From the NCBI RefSeq assembly GCF_001896135.2, contig NZ_MPOH02000020.1:263783-306528 (forward strand): DNA of 42,746 nucleotides. The letters run 5' to 3'. Positions 1-8,952 of the stretch are shown here, one piece after another. The stretch's first letter is position 1. Each line of letters starts with the position of its first letter. The DNA is from Streptomyces phaeoluteigriseus. Its GTDB lineage: Bacteria > Actinomycetota > Actinomycetes > Streptomycetales > Streptomycetaceae. The notes under the pieces were generated by a model. It made no database searches. It was not told where the DNA came from and saw nothing but the letters and a program-made list of their open reading frames with translations. The translations under genes were made by a program, and so were the position numbers.

Positions 1-1118
1 GCCGCCGGTACGCCCGGCTGGGCGTACGGGTTGGGCGCGGCGCCGTACGGTCCCGGAGCGGCGCCCGGCATCGGCTGCGGGGGGCGCGTAGCCCTGCTGC
101 GGAGGCGGCGGGGCGTACCAGCCGGGCTGGCCCTGGCCGGCCACCGGCATCGGCGGCTGCGCGCCCGGCGGCAGCGGCTGCTGGAGCCCGGCCTTCTGGT
201 CGGTGGTCGACCGGTAGTCGACGGCCCCCTGCGTCATGCGCATGTAGGCCTCCTCCAGCGAGGCCTGGTGCGGCGACAGCTCCCACAGCCGTACGTCCGC
301 CTCGTGGGCGATGTCGCTGATGCGGGGGAGCGGCAGGCCGGTGACGCGCAGGCAGCCGTCCTGCTCGGGCAGGACGTGGCCGCCCGCCTCGGTGAGCGCG
401 CCGGCGAGCTTCTCGCGCAGTTGCGGTTCGGTGTGCGGGGTGCGCACGCGCGCGAAGTCGGCGGAGTTCGCCGAGATGAAGTCCGTCACGCTCATGTCGG
501 CGAGGAGTTGTCCGCGCCCGATGACGATCAGGTGGTCCGCGGTCACCGCCATCTCGCTCATGAGGTGCGAGGAGACGAACACGGTCCGCCCCTCCGCCGC
601 CAGGGACTTCATCAGGTTGCGCACCCAGAGGATGCCCTCGGGGTCGAGGCCGTTGACCGGCTCGTCGAAGAGCAGCACCTGCGGGTCGCCGAGGAGCGCG
701 GCGGCGATGCCGAGCCGCTGGCCCATGCCGAGGGAGAAGCCCTTGGACCGCTTCTTCGCCACGTCCTGGAGACCGACGACGCCGAGCACCTCGTCCACCC
801 GACGGCCCGGGATGCCCGAGAGCTGGGCGAGGCTCAGCAGATGGTTGCGGGCGTGCCGGCCGCCGTGCACCGCCTTGGCGTCCAGCAGGGCGCGACCTGG
901 CGGGGGGCGTTCGGCAGCTTCCGGTAGGGGTAGCCGCCGATCGTCACCGAGCCCGCGGTCGGGTTGTCCAGGCCGAGGATCATGCGCATCGTCGTCGACT
1001 TGCCCGAGCCGTTGGGCCCGAGGAAGCCGGTGACGGCACCGGGCCGCACCTGGAAGGAAAGGTTGTACACAGCGGTCTTGTCGCCGTAGCGCTTGGTCAG
1101 GCCGACTGCCTCGATCAT
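1..1118 (-). pseudogene. ABC transporter ATP-binding protein, frameshifted, runs off the window
   Basis: This is the nucleotide-binding subunit of an ABC-2 type (drug/antibiotic-like) exporter, and it would hydrolyse ATP at the inner face of the membrane. The reading frame from the ATG at 1118 gives a normal N-terminus with Walker A (GPNGSGKST, about residue 37). After the residues NAPRQV the frame is lost near 893-900. Adding one base there restores a frame (GALLDAK) that runs on through QRLGIAAALLGD, the Walker B/Glu stretch LLFDEPVNGLDPEG and the switch His region to position 1. The C-terminus is an unusual Pro/Gly/Ala/Gln/Tyr-rich tail (for example YAPPPPQQGYAPPQP). The intact paralogue at 2001-2963 has no interruption at the same place. 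A GTG at 1127 is an alternative start. This is either a one-base sequence error or a recent frameshift; the rest of the gene looks well conserved. The 3' end lies outside the window. Confidence 0.8.
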
Positions 1119-1228
1119 GCTCCGCACCCATCGAAAGGTTCAGGACAGCAGGGCACACGCCCCCGTAAGGCTTAGGAGGATATCGAGGCGCTGACGGTTC
1201 CGCTCAAATCAAAGTAAAACCCAGAGCT

Positions 1229-1999
1229 TCACGCATCGCGTTTTTTCAGCAGCACGTATCCGCCCGCGAGCGCCGCCACCACCCAGGCCGCCATGATCGC
1301 CAGACCGCCCCAGGGGCCGTACGGGGTGTCGTCGTCGAGCGGGGTGACCACCTGCATGATCCTGCTCCCGGCCTGGTCGGGCAGGTACTGGCCGAACGTC
1401 TTCGTCGCGCCGACGTTGCCCAGGATCTGCGAGATCAGGAAGAAGAACGGCATCAGGATGCCCAGCGACAGCATCGGCGAGCGCAGCATCACGGCCACGC
1501 CCATCGAGAACACCGCGATCAGCGTCATGTAGAGACCGCCGCCGATCACCGCCCGCAGCACCCCGCTGTCGCCGATCGACGCCTTGTGCTCGCCGAGCAT
1601 GGCCTGCCCGAGGAAGAACGCGACGAAGCTGGTCGCCATCGCGACGACGAGGGCGAGCCCGGTCGCCACCGCGATCTTGCTGAACAGGAAGGTGCCGCGC
1701 TGCGGAACCGCCGCCAGCGAGGTGCGGATCATGCCGGTGCTGTACTCGTTGCCCACCACGAGCACCCCGAACACGATCATGGCGAGCTGGCCGAGACTCA
1801 TCCCGGCGAAGCTGATGAACGTCGGGTCGAAGGAGAGCTGGTCGCCCCGGCTCATGTCGTCGAACTCGCTCTTCGACAGCGCCGAGATCAGCATGCCGAG
1901 AGCGATGGTGACCACCACGGCGAGGGAGAGCGTCCAGACGGTGGACGCCACGGAACGGATCTTCGTCCACTCCGAACGGATGACCTGGGTCGCCGCCAT
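1229..1999 (-). CDS. ABC-2 type transporter permease
   Basis: This is a 256-residue integral membrane subunit of an ABC exporter. The N-terminus (IRSEWTKIRS) is the typical amphipathic start of Streptomyces ABC-2 permeases of this class. About six hydrophobic segments follow: near residues 20-40, 68-88, 108-130, 145-165, 170-195 and 228-248. The ATG at 1999 follows the stop of the upstream ATPase after a single base (TGA G ATG), so translation is probably coupled and the two products form one transporter. The protein ends in a short basic tail (KKRDA). The substrate cannot be told from sequence. The next leftward gene is a second, closely related ATPase whose own permease would lie outside the window. 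Confidence 0.9.
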   Translation of the reverse strand: MAATQVIRSEWTKIRSVASTVWTLSLAVVVTIALGMLISALSKSEFDDMSRGDQLSFDPTFISFAGMSLGQLAMIVFGVLVVGNEYSTGMIRTSLAAVPQRGTFLFSKIAVATGLALVVAMATSFVAFFLGQAMLGEHKASIGDSGVLRAVIGGGLYMTLIAVFSMGVAVMLRSPMLSLGILMPFFFLISQILGNVGATKTFGQYLPDQAGSRIMQVVTPLDDDTPYGPWGGLAIMAAWVVAALAGGYVLLKKRDA

Positions 2000-2000
2000 C

Positions 2001-2963
2001 TCAGTCCTTCCTCCATCCGTCGCCCCACGGCTCCCGCTGCTCCTGCTCCAGGGGGGCGTCGCTGTGCGCGTGGTACTCGACCGACTCCGCGGTCAACCGC
2101 ATGAACGCCTCCTCCAGGGAGGCCCGCTGCGGGCTCAGCTCGTGCAGCACGATCTGGTGCTGCGCGGCCAGCTCGCCGATCCGCTCCGACTTGCTGCCGT
2201 CCACCTCCAGCACCTCGCCGCCGGCCTCCACGACCGTGATCCCCGCACCGTGCAGCACATCGAGCAGCCGCTCCCGCTGCGGCGTGCGGATCCGGACGTA
2301 CGACCGTGAGTTCTGGGCGATGAAATCGGCCATCGAGGTGTCGGCGAGCAGCCGGCCCTGGCCGATGACGACGAGGTGGTCGGCGGTCAGCGCCATCTCG
2401 CTCATGAGGTGCGACGACACGAACACCGTCCGGCCCTGCGCGGCCAGCGATTTCATCAGGTTGCGGATCCAGTGGATGCCCTCGGGGTCGAGACCGTTGA
2501 CCGGCTCGTCGAACATCAGGATCCGCGGATCACCGAGCAGGGCGCCCGCGATGCCCAGCCGCTGCCCCATGCCCAGCGAGAAGCCCTTGGCCTTCTTCCT
2601 CGCCACCGACGTCAGACCGACGGTCTCCAGCACCTCGTGCACCCGGCTGCTGGGGATGCCGTTGCTCTGCGCCAGGCACAGCAGGTGGTTGAAGGCGCTG
2701 CGCCCGCCGTGCATGGCCTTGGCGTCCAGCAGGGCGCCGATGTACTTCAGCGGGTCCTTGAGCCGGTCGTAGTGCTGTCCGTCGATCCGGACGTCCCCGG
2801 CGGTCGGCCGGTCCAGGCCGAGCATCATCCGCATGGTGGTGGACTTCCCGGCGCCGTTCGGACCGAGGAAGCCCGTGACGATGCCGGGTCTGACGGCGAA
2901 GGTCAGGTTGTTGACCGCCACCTTCTCGCCGTACCGCTTGGTCAGGCCCTCGAGCTCGATCAT
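2001..2963 (-). CDS. ABC transporter ATP-binding protein
   Basis: This is a 320-residue nucleotide-binding subunit that pairs with the permease immediately downstream. It shows Walker A (GPNGAGKST, about residues 35-43), a signature-like region with LGMGQRLGIAGALLGD, Walker B with its catalytic Glu (ILMFDEPVNGLDPEG) and the switch His (FVSSHLMSE). Its C-terminal third contains the regulatory domain typical of BcrA/DrrA-like exporter ATPases. The start is ATG 2963, preceded by six bases and a good -10 box, so the mRNA may be leaderless. The protein is very similar along its length to the frameshifted ATPase at 1-1118, which suggests a local gene duplication. Confidence 0.92.
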   Translation of the reverse strand: MIELEGLTKRYGEKVAVNNLTFAVRPGIVTGFLGPNGAGKSTTMRMMLGLDRPTAGDVRIDGQHYDRLKDPLKYIGALLDAKAMHGGRSAFNHLLCLAQSNGIPSSRVHEVLETVGLTSVARKKAKGFSLGMGQRLGIAGALLGDPRILMFDEPVNGLDPEGIHWIRNLMKSLAAQGRTVFVSSHLMSEMALTADHLVVIGQGRLLADTSMADFIAQNSRSYVRIRTPQRERLLDVLHGAGITVVEAGGEVLEVDGSKSERIGELAAQHQIVLHELSPQRASLEEAFMRLTAESVEYHAHSDAPLEQEQREPWGDGWRKD

Positions 2964-2969
2964 GCCGCC

Positions 2970-2999
2970 ACGCTAGGACCGGTGCGCGGCCGGTGCCAA
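2970..2999 (-). promoter_or_regulatory. Probable promoter of the ABC transporter operon
   Basis: On the minus strand TTGGCA (2994-2999) is separated by 18 bases from TAGCGT (2970-2975). This fits the TTGNCN/TANNNT pattern of the main Streptomyces sigma factor. Only six bases lie between the -10 box and the ATG at 2963, and there is no Shine-Dalgarno sequence, so transcription would start at or next to the start codon. Confidence 0.5.
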
Positions 3000-3061
3000 C
3001 CCCGGCGGGCGAACGGCGGCCGAAGCGCACGTGAAAGGCGCGGCCTGCAAGGGCCACCCGC

Positions 3062-3151
3062 ACGAGGGGAGCGGCCGACGGGGGGAGCGGCTCGCGTGAG
3101 GGGAGCGGGCCGCGTGAGGGGAGCGGCCCATGCGAGGGGAGCGGCCCGCGC
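3062..3151. repeat. 18-bp tandem repeat, about five copies
   Basis: GAGGGGAGCGG recurs at 3098, 3116 and 3134, exactly 18 bases apart. A one-mismatch copy lies at 3080 and a further copy at 3064. The units are separated by GC-rich 7-mers such as CCCGCGT. The array lies between the stop of filP (3202) and the promoter of the ABC operon. No convincing gene is encoded here; the short leftward frame through it simply translates the repeat. Confidence 0.8.
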
Positions 3152-3201
3152 GAAAGGGGCGGCGGGCCGAAACCCCACCGCCCCTCACCTCGCTCGGGTG
3201 A

Positions 3202-4137
3202 CTACCGGGTCTGCTGCGCCGGCACACCGCGGGAGATCGGCTCGTCCTCGGTCGGGGAGCCGGTCGCGGCGACCGCGGCGCCCGTGAGGGTGGCGAGCAT
3301 CTCGCGCACGTTCGTCAGCTGGGCGTTGATCGAGTCGCGGCGGTTGGTGAGAGCCGCCAGCTCGCGCTCCGATTCCGAACGGATGCGGTCCGCCTTGGCG
3401 TTGGCGTCGGCCACGATGTCCTCGGCCTGGCGCTGCGCCGTCTCGACGGTCTGACGGGCCCGGCGCTCGGCGTCCGTGCGCAGCTTCTCCGCCTCCAGAC
3501 GCAGCTGCTCCGCGCGGTGCTCGATCTCCGCGAGACGCTTCTCCGCCTTCTGCTGACGGGACGCCAGGTCGCGCTCGGACTGCTCGCGGCGCTTGGCGAG
3601 GTTCGTCTCGAAGTCGGCGGCGGCCTGAGCGGCCTTGGCGCGGGTCTCCTCGAAGAGGGCGTCGGCCTCCTCGCGCTTCTGCTGCGCGTCCTTCTGGGCC
3701 TCGGAACGCAGCTGGGAGGCGTCGCTCTTGGCCTTCTCGATGACCCGGACGCCCTCGTCCTCGGCCTTGGCCTTGCGCTCCGCGGCGAACGACTCCGCGT
3801 CGTTGCGGACCTGCTGGGCCGCCGACTCGGCCAGCTCGCGGTGCTGCTCGGCCGCGCGACGGGCCTCCTCGCGCAGATCCTTGGCCTCCTCCTCGGCGAG
3901 GCGGAGGATCTTCTCGACACGCGCGCCGAGACCGGCGTACGACGGCTCGGAGTCGCTTACCTGGGCCTGGGCGTTCTGTGTCTCGAGGTGAAGCTCCTCG
4001 ATGCGCTTTTCCAGAGCAGTGATACGGGCCAGAGCGCTGTCACGGTCGGAGACGAGCTTCGAGATGCGTTCGTCCACCTGAGCGCGGTCGTACCCACGCC
4101 GCACAAGCTCGAAGCCGTAGGGGGAAGTGTCGCTCAT
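3202..4137 (-). CDS. filP: FilP, coiled-coil intermediate-filament-like protein
   Basis: This is a 311-residue protein that is almost entirely coiled coil. In Streptomyces FilP forms a cytoplasmic filament network near hyphal tips and interacts with DivIVA and Scy in polar growth and cell stiffness (established for S. coelicolor; older annotation: cellulose-binding protein). Residues 1-30 (SPYGFELVRRGYDRAQVDERISKL in part) resemble the DivIVA N-terminal motif. A short coil (about 35-60) is followed by a break around residues 60-75 and then a long Ala/Glu/Arg-rich coil (about 75-275), with a disordered Pro/Thr-rich end. The ATG at 4137 has AGGA ten bases upstream. The gene lies directly downstream of scy in the same direction, about 180 bases after it. 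Confidence 0.93.
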   Translation of the reverse strand: MSDTSPYGFELVRRGYDRAQVDERISKLVSDRDSALARITALEKRIEELHLETQNAQAQVSDSEPSYAGLGARVEKILRLAEEEAKDLREEARRAAEQHRELAESAAQQVRNDAESFAAERKAKAEDEGVRVIEKAKSDASQLRSEAQKDAQQKREEADALFEETRAKAAQAAADFETNLAKRREQSERDLASRQQKAEKRLAEIEHRAEQLRLEAEKLRTDAERRARQTVETAQRQAEDIVADANAKADRIRSESERELAALTNRRDSINAQLTNVREMLATLTGAAVAATGSPTEDEPISRGVPAQQTR

Positions 4138-4177
4138 GGGGTTCCTGTCGAATGAGACCGGTGAGGTGATAGGTGGA

Positions 4178-4205
4178 ATCCTAGGGGCCGAAGCGGTGTG
4201 TCATC
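4178..4205 (-). promoter_or_regulatory. Possible filP promoter
   Basis: On the minus strand GATGAC (4200-4205) lies 16 bases upstream of TAGGAT (4178-4183), about 40 bases before the filP ATG. The -10 box is good and the -35 box is weak. This would let filP be transcribed separately from scy. Confidence 0.3.
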
Positions 4206-4320
4206 GAGCGGATGCGCGTTTGATACGGAGAATGAGACCCCTTTTGGGTGGCTGAGCGTCAGACGGCTTGCCAAGGACTTGGGCAAAGGCCCCAGACTTC
4301 AACGGAACGCGCCCCTCCCG

Positions 4321-7300
4321 CTAGTGGTCCGAGGACTTGCCACCCGATCGTGGAGCGCCCACCGTCGCACCGGCCTTGACACCGCTGTCCTTGGCGGCCG
4401 GCGGGGCCTCGAAGGACTCCAGCGCCTCCAGGACGTCCTGGACGCGCGAGATCTCGGCGTTGATGTCCTCGCGGCGCCGCACCAGGACCTCCAGCTCGCG
4501 CTTGCCCTCCTCGACCGTGCGCCGGGCCTCGCGGATCGCCTCGGCCTTGAGCTCCTCGGCCTCGCGAACCAGCGTGGCCTTCTTCTGCTCGGCCTCCTTG
4601 AGGAGCCCCTCGGCCTTCTTCACGGCGGCGATCCGGACCTTGCCGGCCTCCGAGTTGGCCTCCGACACCAGCTCCTTGGCCTTCGCCTGAGCCTTGCCCA
4701 ACTGCTCCTCGGCCGCCTTGATGAGCGCGTCGCAGCGGTCGCCGGTCGACCTCATCGTCTCGGCGGCCTCGCGGCGGGCCCGGTCGTGCAGCTCCTCGAT
4801 CTCGGAGGTGATGCGGTCGCGCAGCTCCTCCGCCCGCTCCCTTATGGCGGTCGCGTCCCGGCGGGCGCCGACGAGCAGCTCGTCCGCGTCCGTACGGGCC
4901 TTCTCCACCCGCGAGTTGCCCTCGACCGTCGCCTCGGCGACGAGCCGGTCCGCCTCGGAACGGGCCGCGCCGACCATCGTGTCGGCCTGTGCCTCCGCCT
5001 CCGCGGTGGTCTTCAGCGCCTGCTGCTGCGCCTCGGCGAGCAGCTTGTCCGCCTCGGCGGCGGTCTCCGTGATGAGCGTGTCGACCTGCTCGGCGGCCTC
5101 GGAGCGCCGCTTGTTGGCCTCCTTGCGGGCCTCGTCCAGCGTCGAGTCGGCCTCGTCGCGGGCCACGCTCAGCATGCGGTCGGCGTCCGCCGCCGCCTCC
5201 CTCTTGACCCGCTCGGCCTCGGCCCGCACCCGCTCGGCGTGCTGGCGCGCGGAACCCACCGTCTCGGCGGCCTCGGCACGCAGCCGTTCCGCGTCGCCGG
5301 AGGCGTCCCCGATGAGCTTCTCCGCCCTCGCCACCGACTCGGCGCGCAGCCGCTCGGCCTCCGCGATGGTCTCCGACTGGAGCCGCTCGGCCTCGGCGAT
5401 GGTCTCCGTCTGGAGCCGCTCCGCCTCCGAACGCGCCTCCGTGATGAGGGTGTCGGCCTGCGTCGCCGCGTCCGACCGGATGCGGTTGGCGTCGTCCCGG
5501 GCCTCGGCCCGGGTGCGCGACGCGTCCTGCTCGGCCTGCGCGATGGTGTCCGAGGCCTCCGTGCGCACCCGCTGGGCGTGCGCGGACGCCTCCGAACGCA
5601 GCCGCTCCGCCTCCGCGATCGCGTCGCCGACGGTCCGTTCGGCCAGCGCGCGGGCGGCCTCCGTCTCCTCGCTCGCCTCGCGCCGCAGCCGGCTCGCGTC
5701 CTCCGAGGCCCGCTCCCGCTCGGAGTAGGCGTCGGCGCGGACCCGGTCCGCCTCCTCCTCGGCCTCCCGGCGGGTACGGTCCGCCGCGTGCTCGGCGGCG
5801 GAACGCAGCCCAGTGATCTCCTCCTGCGCCTGTTCGTGCAGCCCGGCCACGGAGTCCCGTACCTGCTGCGCGTGCTGCTCGGCCGCCGACACCATCTCGG
5901 TGGCCCGCCGGTCGGCCTCCTCCACCAGCCGTACGGCCTCGGCCTGGGCGTCCTCCACGCGCTTGCGCGCCGACGCCAGCAGCTCCTCGCTCTGCTCGCG
6001 GGCCCGCTGACGCTCCTGGTCGGCCTCCTGGCGGGCCGCGCCGAGGTAGTCCTCGGCCTCGTGGCGGCGCCGGGTGGCCTCCTCCTGGGCGGCGGCCAGC
6101 GTCTCGGACGCCTCGGCGGCCAGCCGCTCGGCGGCGGCCTGCGCCTCCGCGCGCACCCGGTTCGCGGTGTCCTGCGCCTCCGTCCGCAGCCGCTCCGCCT
6201 CGGCGGCGGCCTCCGACCGCAGCCGTACGGCGACGGACTCGCCCTCGGCCCGGGAGACGGACGCGTCGGCGGCGGCCTCGGTGCGCAGCCGCTCGGCCTC
6301 GGTCTCGGCCTGCTGCTGGAGCGTACGGATCCGCTCGGCGGCCTCGGTGCGCAGCCGCTCGATCTCCTCGGCGGCCTCGCGGCGGATCCGCGCGGCCTCC
6401 TCGCGGGCGTCGGTGAGCGCCTGCTCGGCGGCGGCGAGCCGGGTCTCCGCCTCGGTGTGCAGCCGGGTCAGCTCCTCGGCGGCCTCGGCCCGACGGGCCT
6501 CGACGGCGCGCTCGGCCTCCTCGCGCAGGGCGAGCGCGGCCCGCTCGGCGTCCGCCGTGATGATCTCGGCGGACTCGACGGCCTCGGCGCGGTGCCGCTC
6601 GGCCTCCTTGCGGGTGCGCTCCAGCGTCTCCTCGGCCTGCCGGCGCAGCGAGGTGGCCCGCTCGATGGCCTCCGTGCGGACCTTCTCGCTGTCCGCGGTG
6701 GCCTTCTGGCGCAGCTCGTCGGCGTCCTGACGGGCCTTCGCCAGCAGTTCCTCGGCGGTCTTGGCCGCCTCCTCGATCTGCTGGACGGCCTCCTTGCGGG
6801 CCTCCGCGCGGATCTTCTCGCCCTCGGCGACCGCGTCGGCGCGCAGCTGCTCGGCCTCGCCGCGCAGCCGGCGGGCCTCCTCCTGGAGTTCGACCGTCTT
6901 GGCCCGGTACTCCTTGGTGTCGTCCTTCGCCGCGCCCTTGAGCTGCTCGGCGATGTCGTGCGCCTCGGCACGCAGCCGGTCGGCCTCGGTCTCCGCCTCC
7001 CGGCGGATCCGCTCGGCCTCCTCGGCGGCGGCCCTGGTGGTGCGCTGCGCGTCCTCCTGCGCCTTGTTGAGGACGTCCTCGGCGGTCTTGGCCGCCTTCG
7101 ACAGCTGGGTGGCGCTCTCCTCGGCGGTGAGCGTGCGGGCCTTCTCGGCGGCCTCGGCGAGGACCTTCTCGGCCTCGGCGCGGGCGTCGGCGACCAGCTG
7201 CTCGGCGTCCGCCTTGGTGGCCTCGGCCTCCTTGGTGGCCTCGCTGACCAGCCGGGCGACCTGTTCCTTTGCCGTACGCGTGCGCTGTTCGTTGGCGGAC

Positions 7301-8202
7301 TCGGCGCCGGAGAGGGCCTTCTCGGCGGCGGCCTTGGCCTCCGCGACGACCTTCTCGGCCTCGGACTGCGCCTTGCGCAGCGCCTCCTCCGCCTCGGCCA
7401 TGCGCTGCTCGGCGGTGCGGCTCAGCTCGGTCGCCTGCCGACGGGCCGCGTCGGACTCGGTGGCCGTGGAGCTGCGCAGCGCCTCGGCGTGGTCGGTGGC
7501 CTCCTGGGCCTGGGTGGAGGCGGCGTTCAGCAGGCGCTCGGCGTCCGTGCGGGCGCGGCGCAGCAACTGCTCGGCCTCGGCGCGAGCCGCCTCGGCGTCG
7601 CTCTGCAGACGCTGCCGGGCCTCCGTGGTGACCCGCTCGGCCTCGGCGCGCGCGGCCGCCAGGGCCTGCTCGGCCTCGGCGCGCGACTCCTCCAGCAGAC
7701 GGCGGGCCTGCGCCTCGGTGCGGGCCCGCAGTTGCTCGGCCCACGCCACGTTCTCGTTGACGTGCGACTCGACGGTCTGCCGGCGCTCCGCCAGCTCCTG
7801 GTCGAGCTGCTGGCGGCGGGTGACCGCCTCCTGGTGCAGCTCCGCCTGGAGCCGGGCCGCCTGTTCGGCGTGCTCCTGGAGGATGCGCTGGGTCTGCGAG
7901 CGGGCCTGGCTCAGCTCGCGTTCGGCATCGGCGCGCAGCTGGTCGGCCTGCATCTGCGCATTGCGCAGCAACTGTTCGGCCTGGTAGCCGAGGTCCCCGC
8001 CGTCGAAGGAGGGCCGGGACATGATGGTGCGCCGCGCCTCGTGCAACTTGGCGCGCAGCACCTCGACCTGGTAGCCGAGGTCCTCGGCGTGCTGGATCGC
8101 CTTTTCCCGCTCGGTCTTCAGCCGCTTCATCTCGGCTTCGAACCGCGTGAGGTGGTCGACGTCAGCCGCCGGCTCCCGCTCCTGGCTCTCGTAGCCCCGC
8201 AC
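4321..8202 (-). CDS. scy: Scy, giant coiled-coil polarity scaffold
   Basis: This protein of about 1,293 residues is made almost wholly of Ala/Glu/Arg-rich coiled coil with repeated blocks such as AERLRTEA and EEAERIRREA. Scy is the S. coelicolor tip-organising scaffold that recruits DivIVA and FilP and sets new growth sites (established). The family repeat has been described as a 51-residue unit mixing hendecads and a heptad, and the base sequence here is visibly quasi-repetitive across the whole gene. The N-terminus has a short DivIVA-like coil (about residues 12-60) before the long rod. The C-terminus is short and disordered (APPAAKDSGVKAG). I prefer GTG 8202 (RGYESQEREP follows), the start I recall in orthologues. 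A TTG at 8232 has a better Shine-Dalgarno (GGAG) and would add ten residues. Confidence 0.92.
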   Translation of the reverse strand: MRGYESQEREPAADVDHLTRFEAEMKRLKTEREKAIQHAEDLGYQVEVLRAKLHEARRTIMSRPSFDGGDLGYQAEQLLRNAQMQADQLRADAERELSQARSQTQRILQEHAEQAARLQAELHQEAVTRRQQLDQELAERRQTVESHVNENVAWAEQLRARTEAQARRLLEESRAEAEQALAAARAEAERVTTEARQRLQSDAEAARAEAEQLLRRARTDAERLLNAASTQAQEATDHAEALRSSTATESDAARRQATELSRTAEQRMAEAEEALRKAQSEAEKVVAEAKAAAEKALSGAESANEQRTRTAKEQVARLVSEATKEAEATKADAEQLVADARAEAEKVLAEAAEKARTLTAEESATQLSKAAKTAEDVLNKAQEDAQRTTRAAAEEAERIRREAETEADRLRAEAHDIAEQLKGAAKDDTKEYRAKTVELQEEARRLRGEAEQLRADAVAEGEKIRAEARKEAVQQIEEAAKTAEELLAKARQDADELRQKATADSEKVRTEAIERATSLRRQAEETLERTRKEAERHRAEAVESAEIITADAERAALALREEAERAVEARRAEAAEELTRLHTEAETRLAAAEQALTDAREEAARIRREAAEEIERLRTEAAERIRTLQQQAETEAERLRTEAAADASVSRAEGESVAVRLRSEAAAEAERLRTEAQDTANRVRAEAQAAAERLAAEASETLAAAQEEATRRRHEAEDYLGAARQEADQERQRAREQSEELLASARKRVEDAQAEAVRLVEEADRRATEMVSAAEQHAQQVRDSVAGLHEQAQEEITGLRSAAEHAADRTRREAEEEADRVRADAYSERERASEDASRLRREASEETEAARALAERTVGDAIAEAERLRSEASAHAQRVRTEASDTIAQAEQDASRTRAEARDDANRIRSDAATQADTLITEARSEAERLQTETIAEAERLQSETIAEAERLRAESVARAEKLIGDASGDAERLRAEAAETVGSARQHAERVRAEAERVKREAAADADRMLSVARDEADSTLDEARKEANKRRSEAAEQVDTLITETAAEADKLLAEAQQQALKTTAEAEAQADTMVGAARSEADRLVAEATVEGNSRVEKARTDADELLVGARRDATAIRERAEELRDRITSEIEELHDRARREAAETMRSTGDRCDALIKAAEEQLGKAQAKAKELVSEANSEAGKVRIAAVKKAEGLLKEAEQKKATLVREAEELKAEAIREARRTVEEGKRELEVLVRRREDINAEISRVQDVLEALESFEAPPAAKDSGVKAGATVGAPRSGGKSSDH

Positions 8203-8353
8203 TGCGCGGTCCCATCCGTCCCCTGGTCGCAAGCTTCTCCGTACGAGCTCCGTCCATCCGCCGGACGGGGCCCCCGGGGAATGGTGTCAGATCATTGGCG
8301 GAGCACGGGCTGCTGCCCCGACGCTCGTCCCCCGAAACCCGGACCCCGGACGG

Positions 8354-8377
8354 GTCCTGCCGACATGACGGCAGGAC
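8354..8377. terminator. Hairpin between the epimerase gene and scy
   Basis: GTCCTGCCG (8354-8362) and CGGCAGGAC (8369-8377) form a perfect 9-bp stem with the loop ACATGA. It lies 60 bases past the epimerase stop codon and about 150 bases before scy. It fits a transcription terminator without a U-tract, as is common in Streptomyces. Confidence 0.5.
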
Positions 8378-8437
8378 ACCGGTCGCCCTGGCTGGAGCGG
8401 CGACGACCCCAACCCTACCGGCCCATATGTACGAGGG

Positions 8438-8878
8438 TCAGTGCTCAGGTGACTCAACGGGCGCCGAAGTGACCAGTTCTGTCAGGACTCCGTGGCAATC
8501 CTTTGGATGAAGGAAGGTGATTCGTGACCCCATGGAGCCGCGTCGGGGCTCTTCGTACAGCACGCGTACCCCCTTGTCGCGGATGTCCGCCGCGTCCCCG
8601 TCGACATCCGCCGTACCGAAAGCGATGTGATGGACGCCCTCGCCGTTCTTCGCCAGCCACTTCCCGACGGCGGAGTCCTCCCGCGTCGGTTCCAGGAGCT
8701 GGAGGTACGAGGCGCCCCCGTCGGACGTATCGTTGATCTTGAGCATGGCCTCGCGTACGCCCTGCTCCTCGTTGACCTCGGAGTGGAAGACCTCGAAGCC
8801 GTACGTGGCCCGGTAGAACTCGACGGTGGCGTCGAGGTCGTGGCAGGCGATCCCGATGTGGTCGATTCGCGTCAGCAT
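8438..8878 (-). CDS. mce: Methylmalonyl-CoA epimerase
   Basis: This is a 146-residue VOC-fold enzyme that interconverts (2R)- and (2S)-methylmalonyl-CoA, linking propionyl-CoA carboxylase to methylmalonyl-CoA mutase. Two beta-alpha-beta-beta-beta modules are visible. The metal ligands expected for the family are present: His in DHIGIAC (about residue 7), Gln in YLQLLEP, His in VHHIAFGT and Glu in VLTELV near the C-terminus. Length is normal for the family. It is divergent from the acetyl-CoA acetyltransferase gene and close to meaB, so the neighbourhood serves short-chain acyl-CoA metabolism. The ATG at 8878 starts the conserved N-terminus (LTRIDHIGIA) directly. The Shine-Dalgarno is weak. 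Confidence 0.95.
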   Translation of the reverse strand: MLTRIDHIGIACHDLDATVEFYRATYGFEVFHSEVNEEQGVREAMLKINDTSDGGASYLQLLEPTREDSAVGKWLAKNGEGVHHIAFGTADVDGDAADIRDKGVRVLYEEPRRGSMGSRITFLHPKDCHGVLTELVTSAPVESPEH

Positions 8879-8952
8879 GGTGTCAGTGCAGCGCGGCGGA
8901 CGTGGTTACGCAACGTGCGCGCGATCACACCCACGGCCCGATGACGGGTGAA

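Noticed and set aside
3062..3151. The 18-bp repeat as a CRISPR array
   Set aside because: The units are contiguous and short with no unique spacers, and no cas gene is nearby.
4198..8472. A rightward open frame of 1,424 codons across scy
   Set aside because: It is the antisense shadow of the scy coiled coil. The high-GC, Ala/Glu/Arg-rich repeat produces a stop-free Leu/Gly/Arg-rich frame with no family resemblance.
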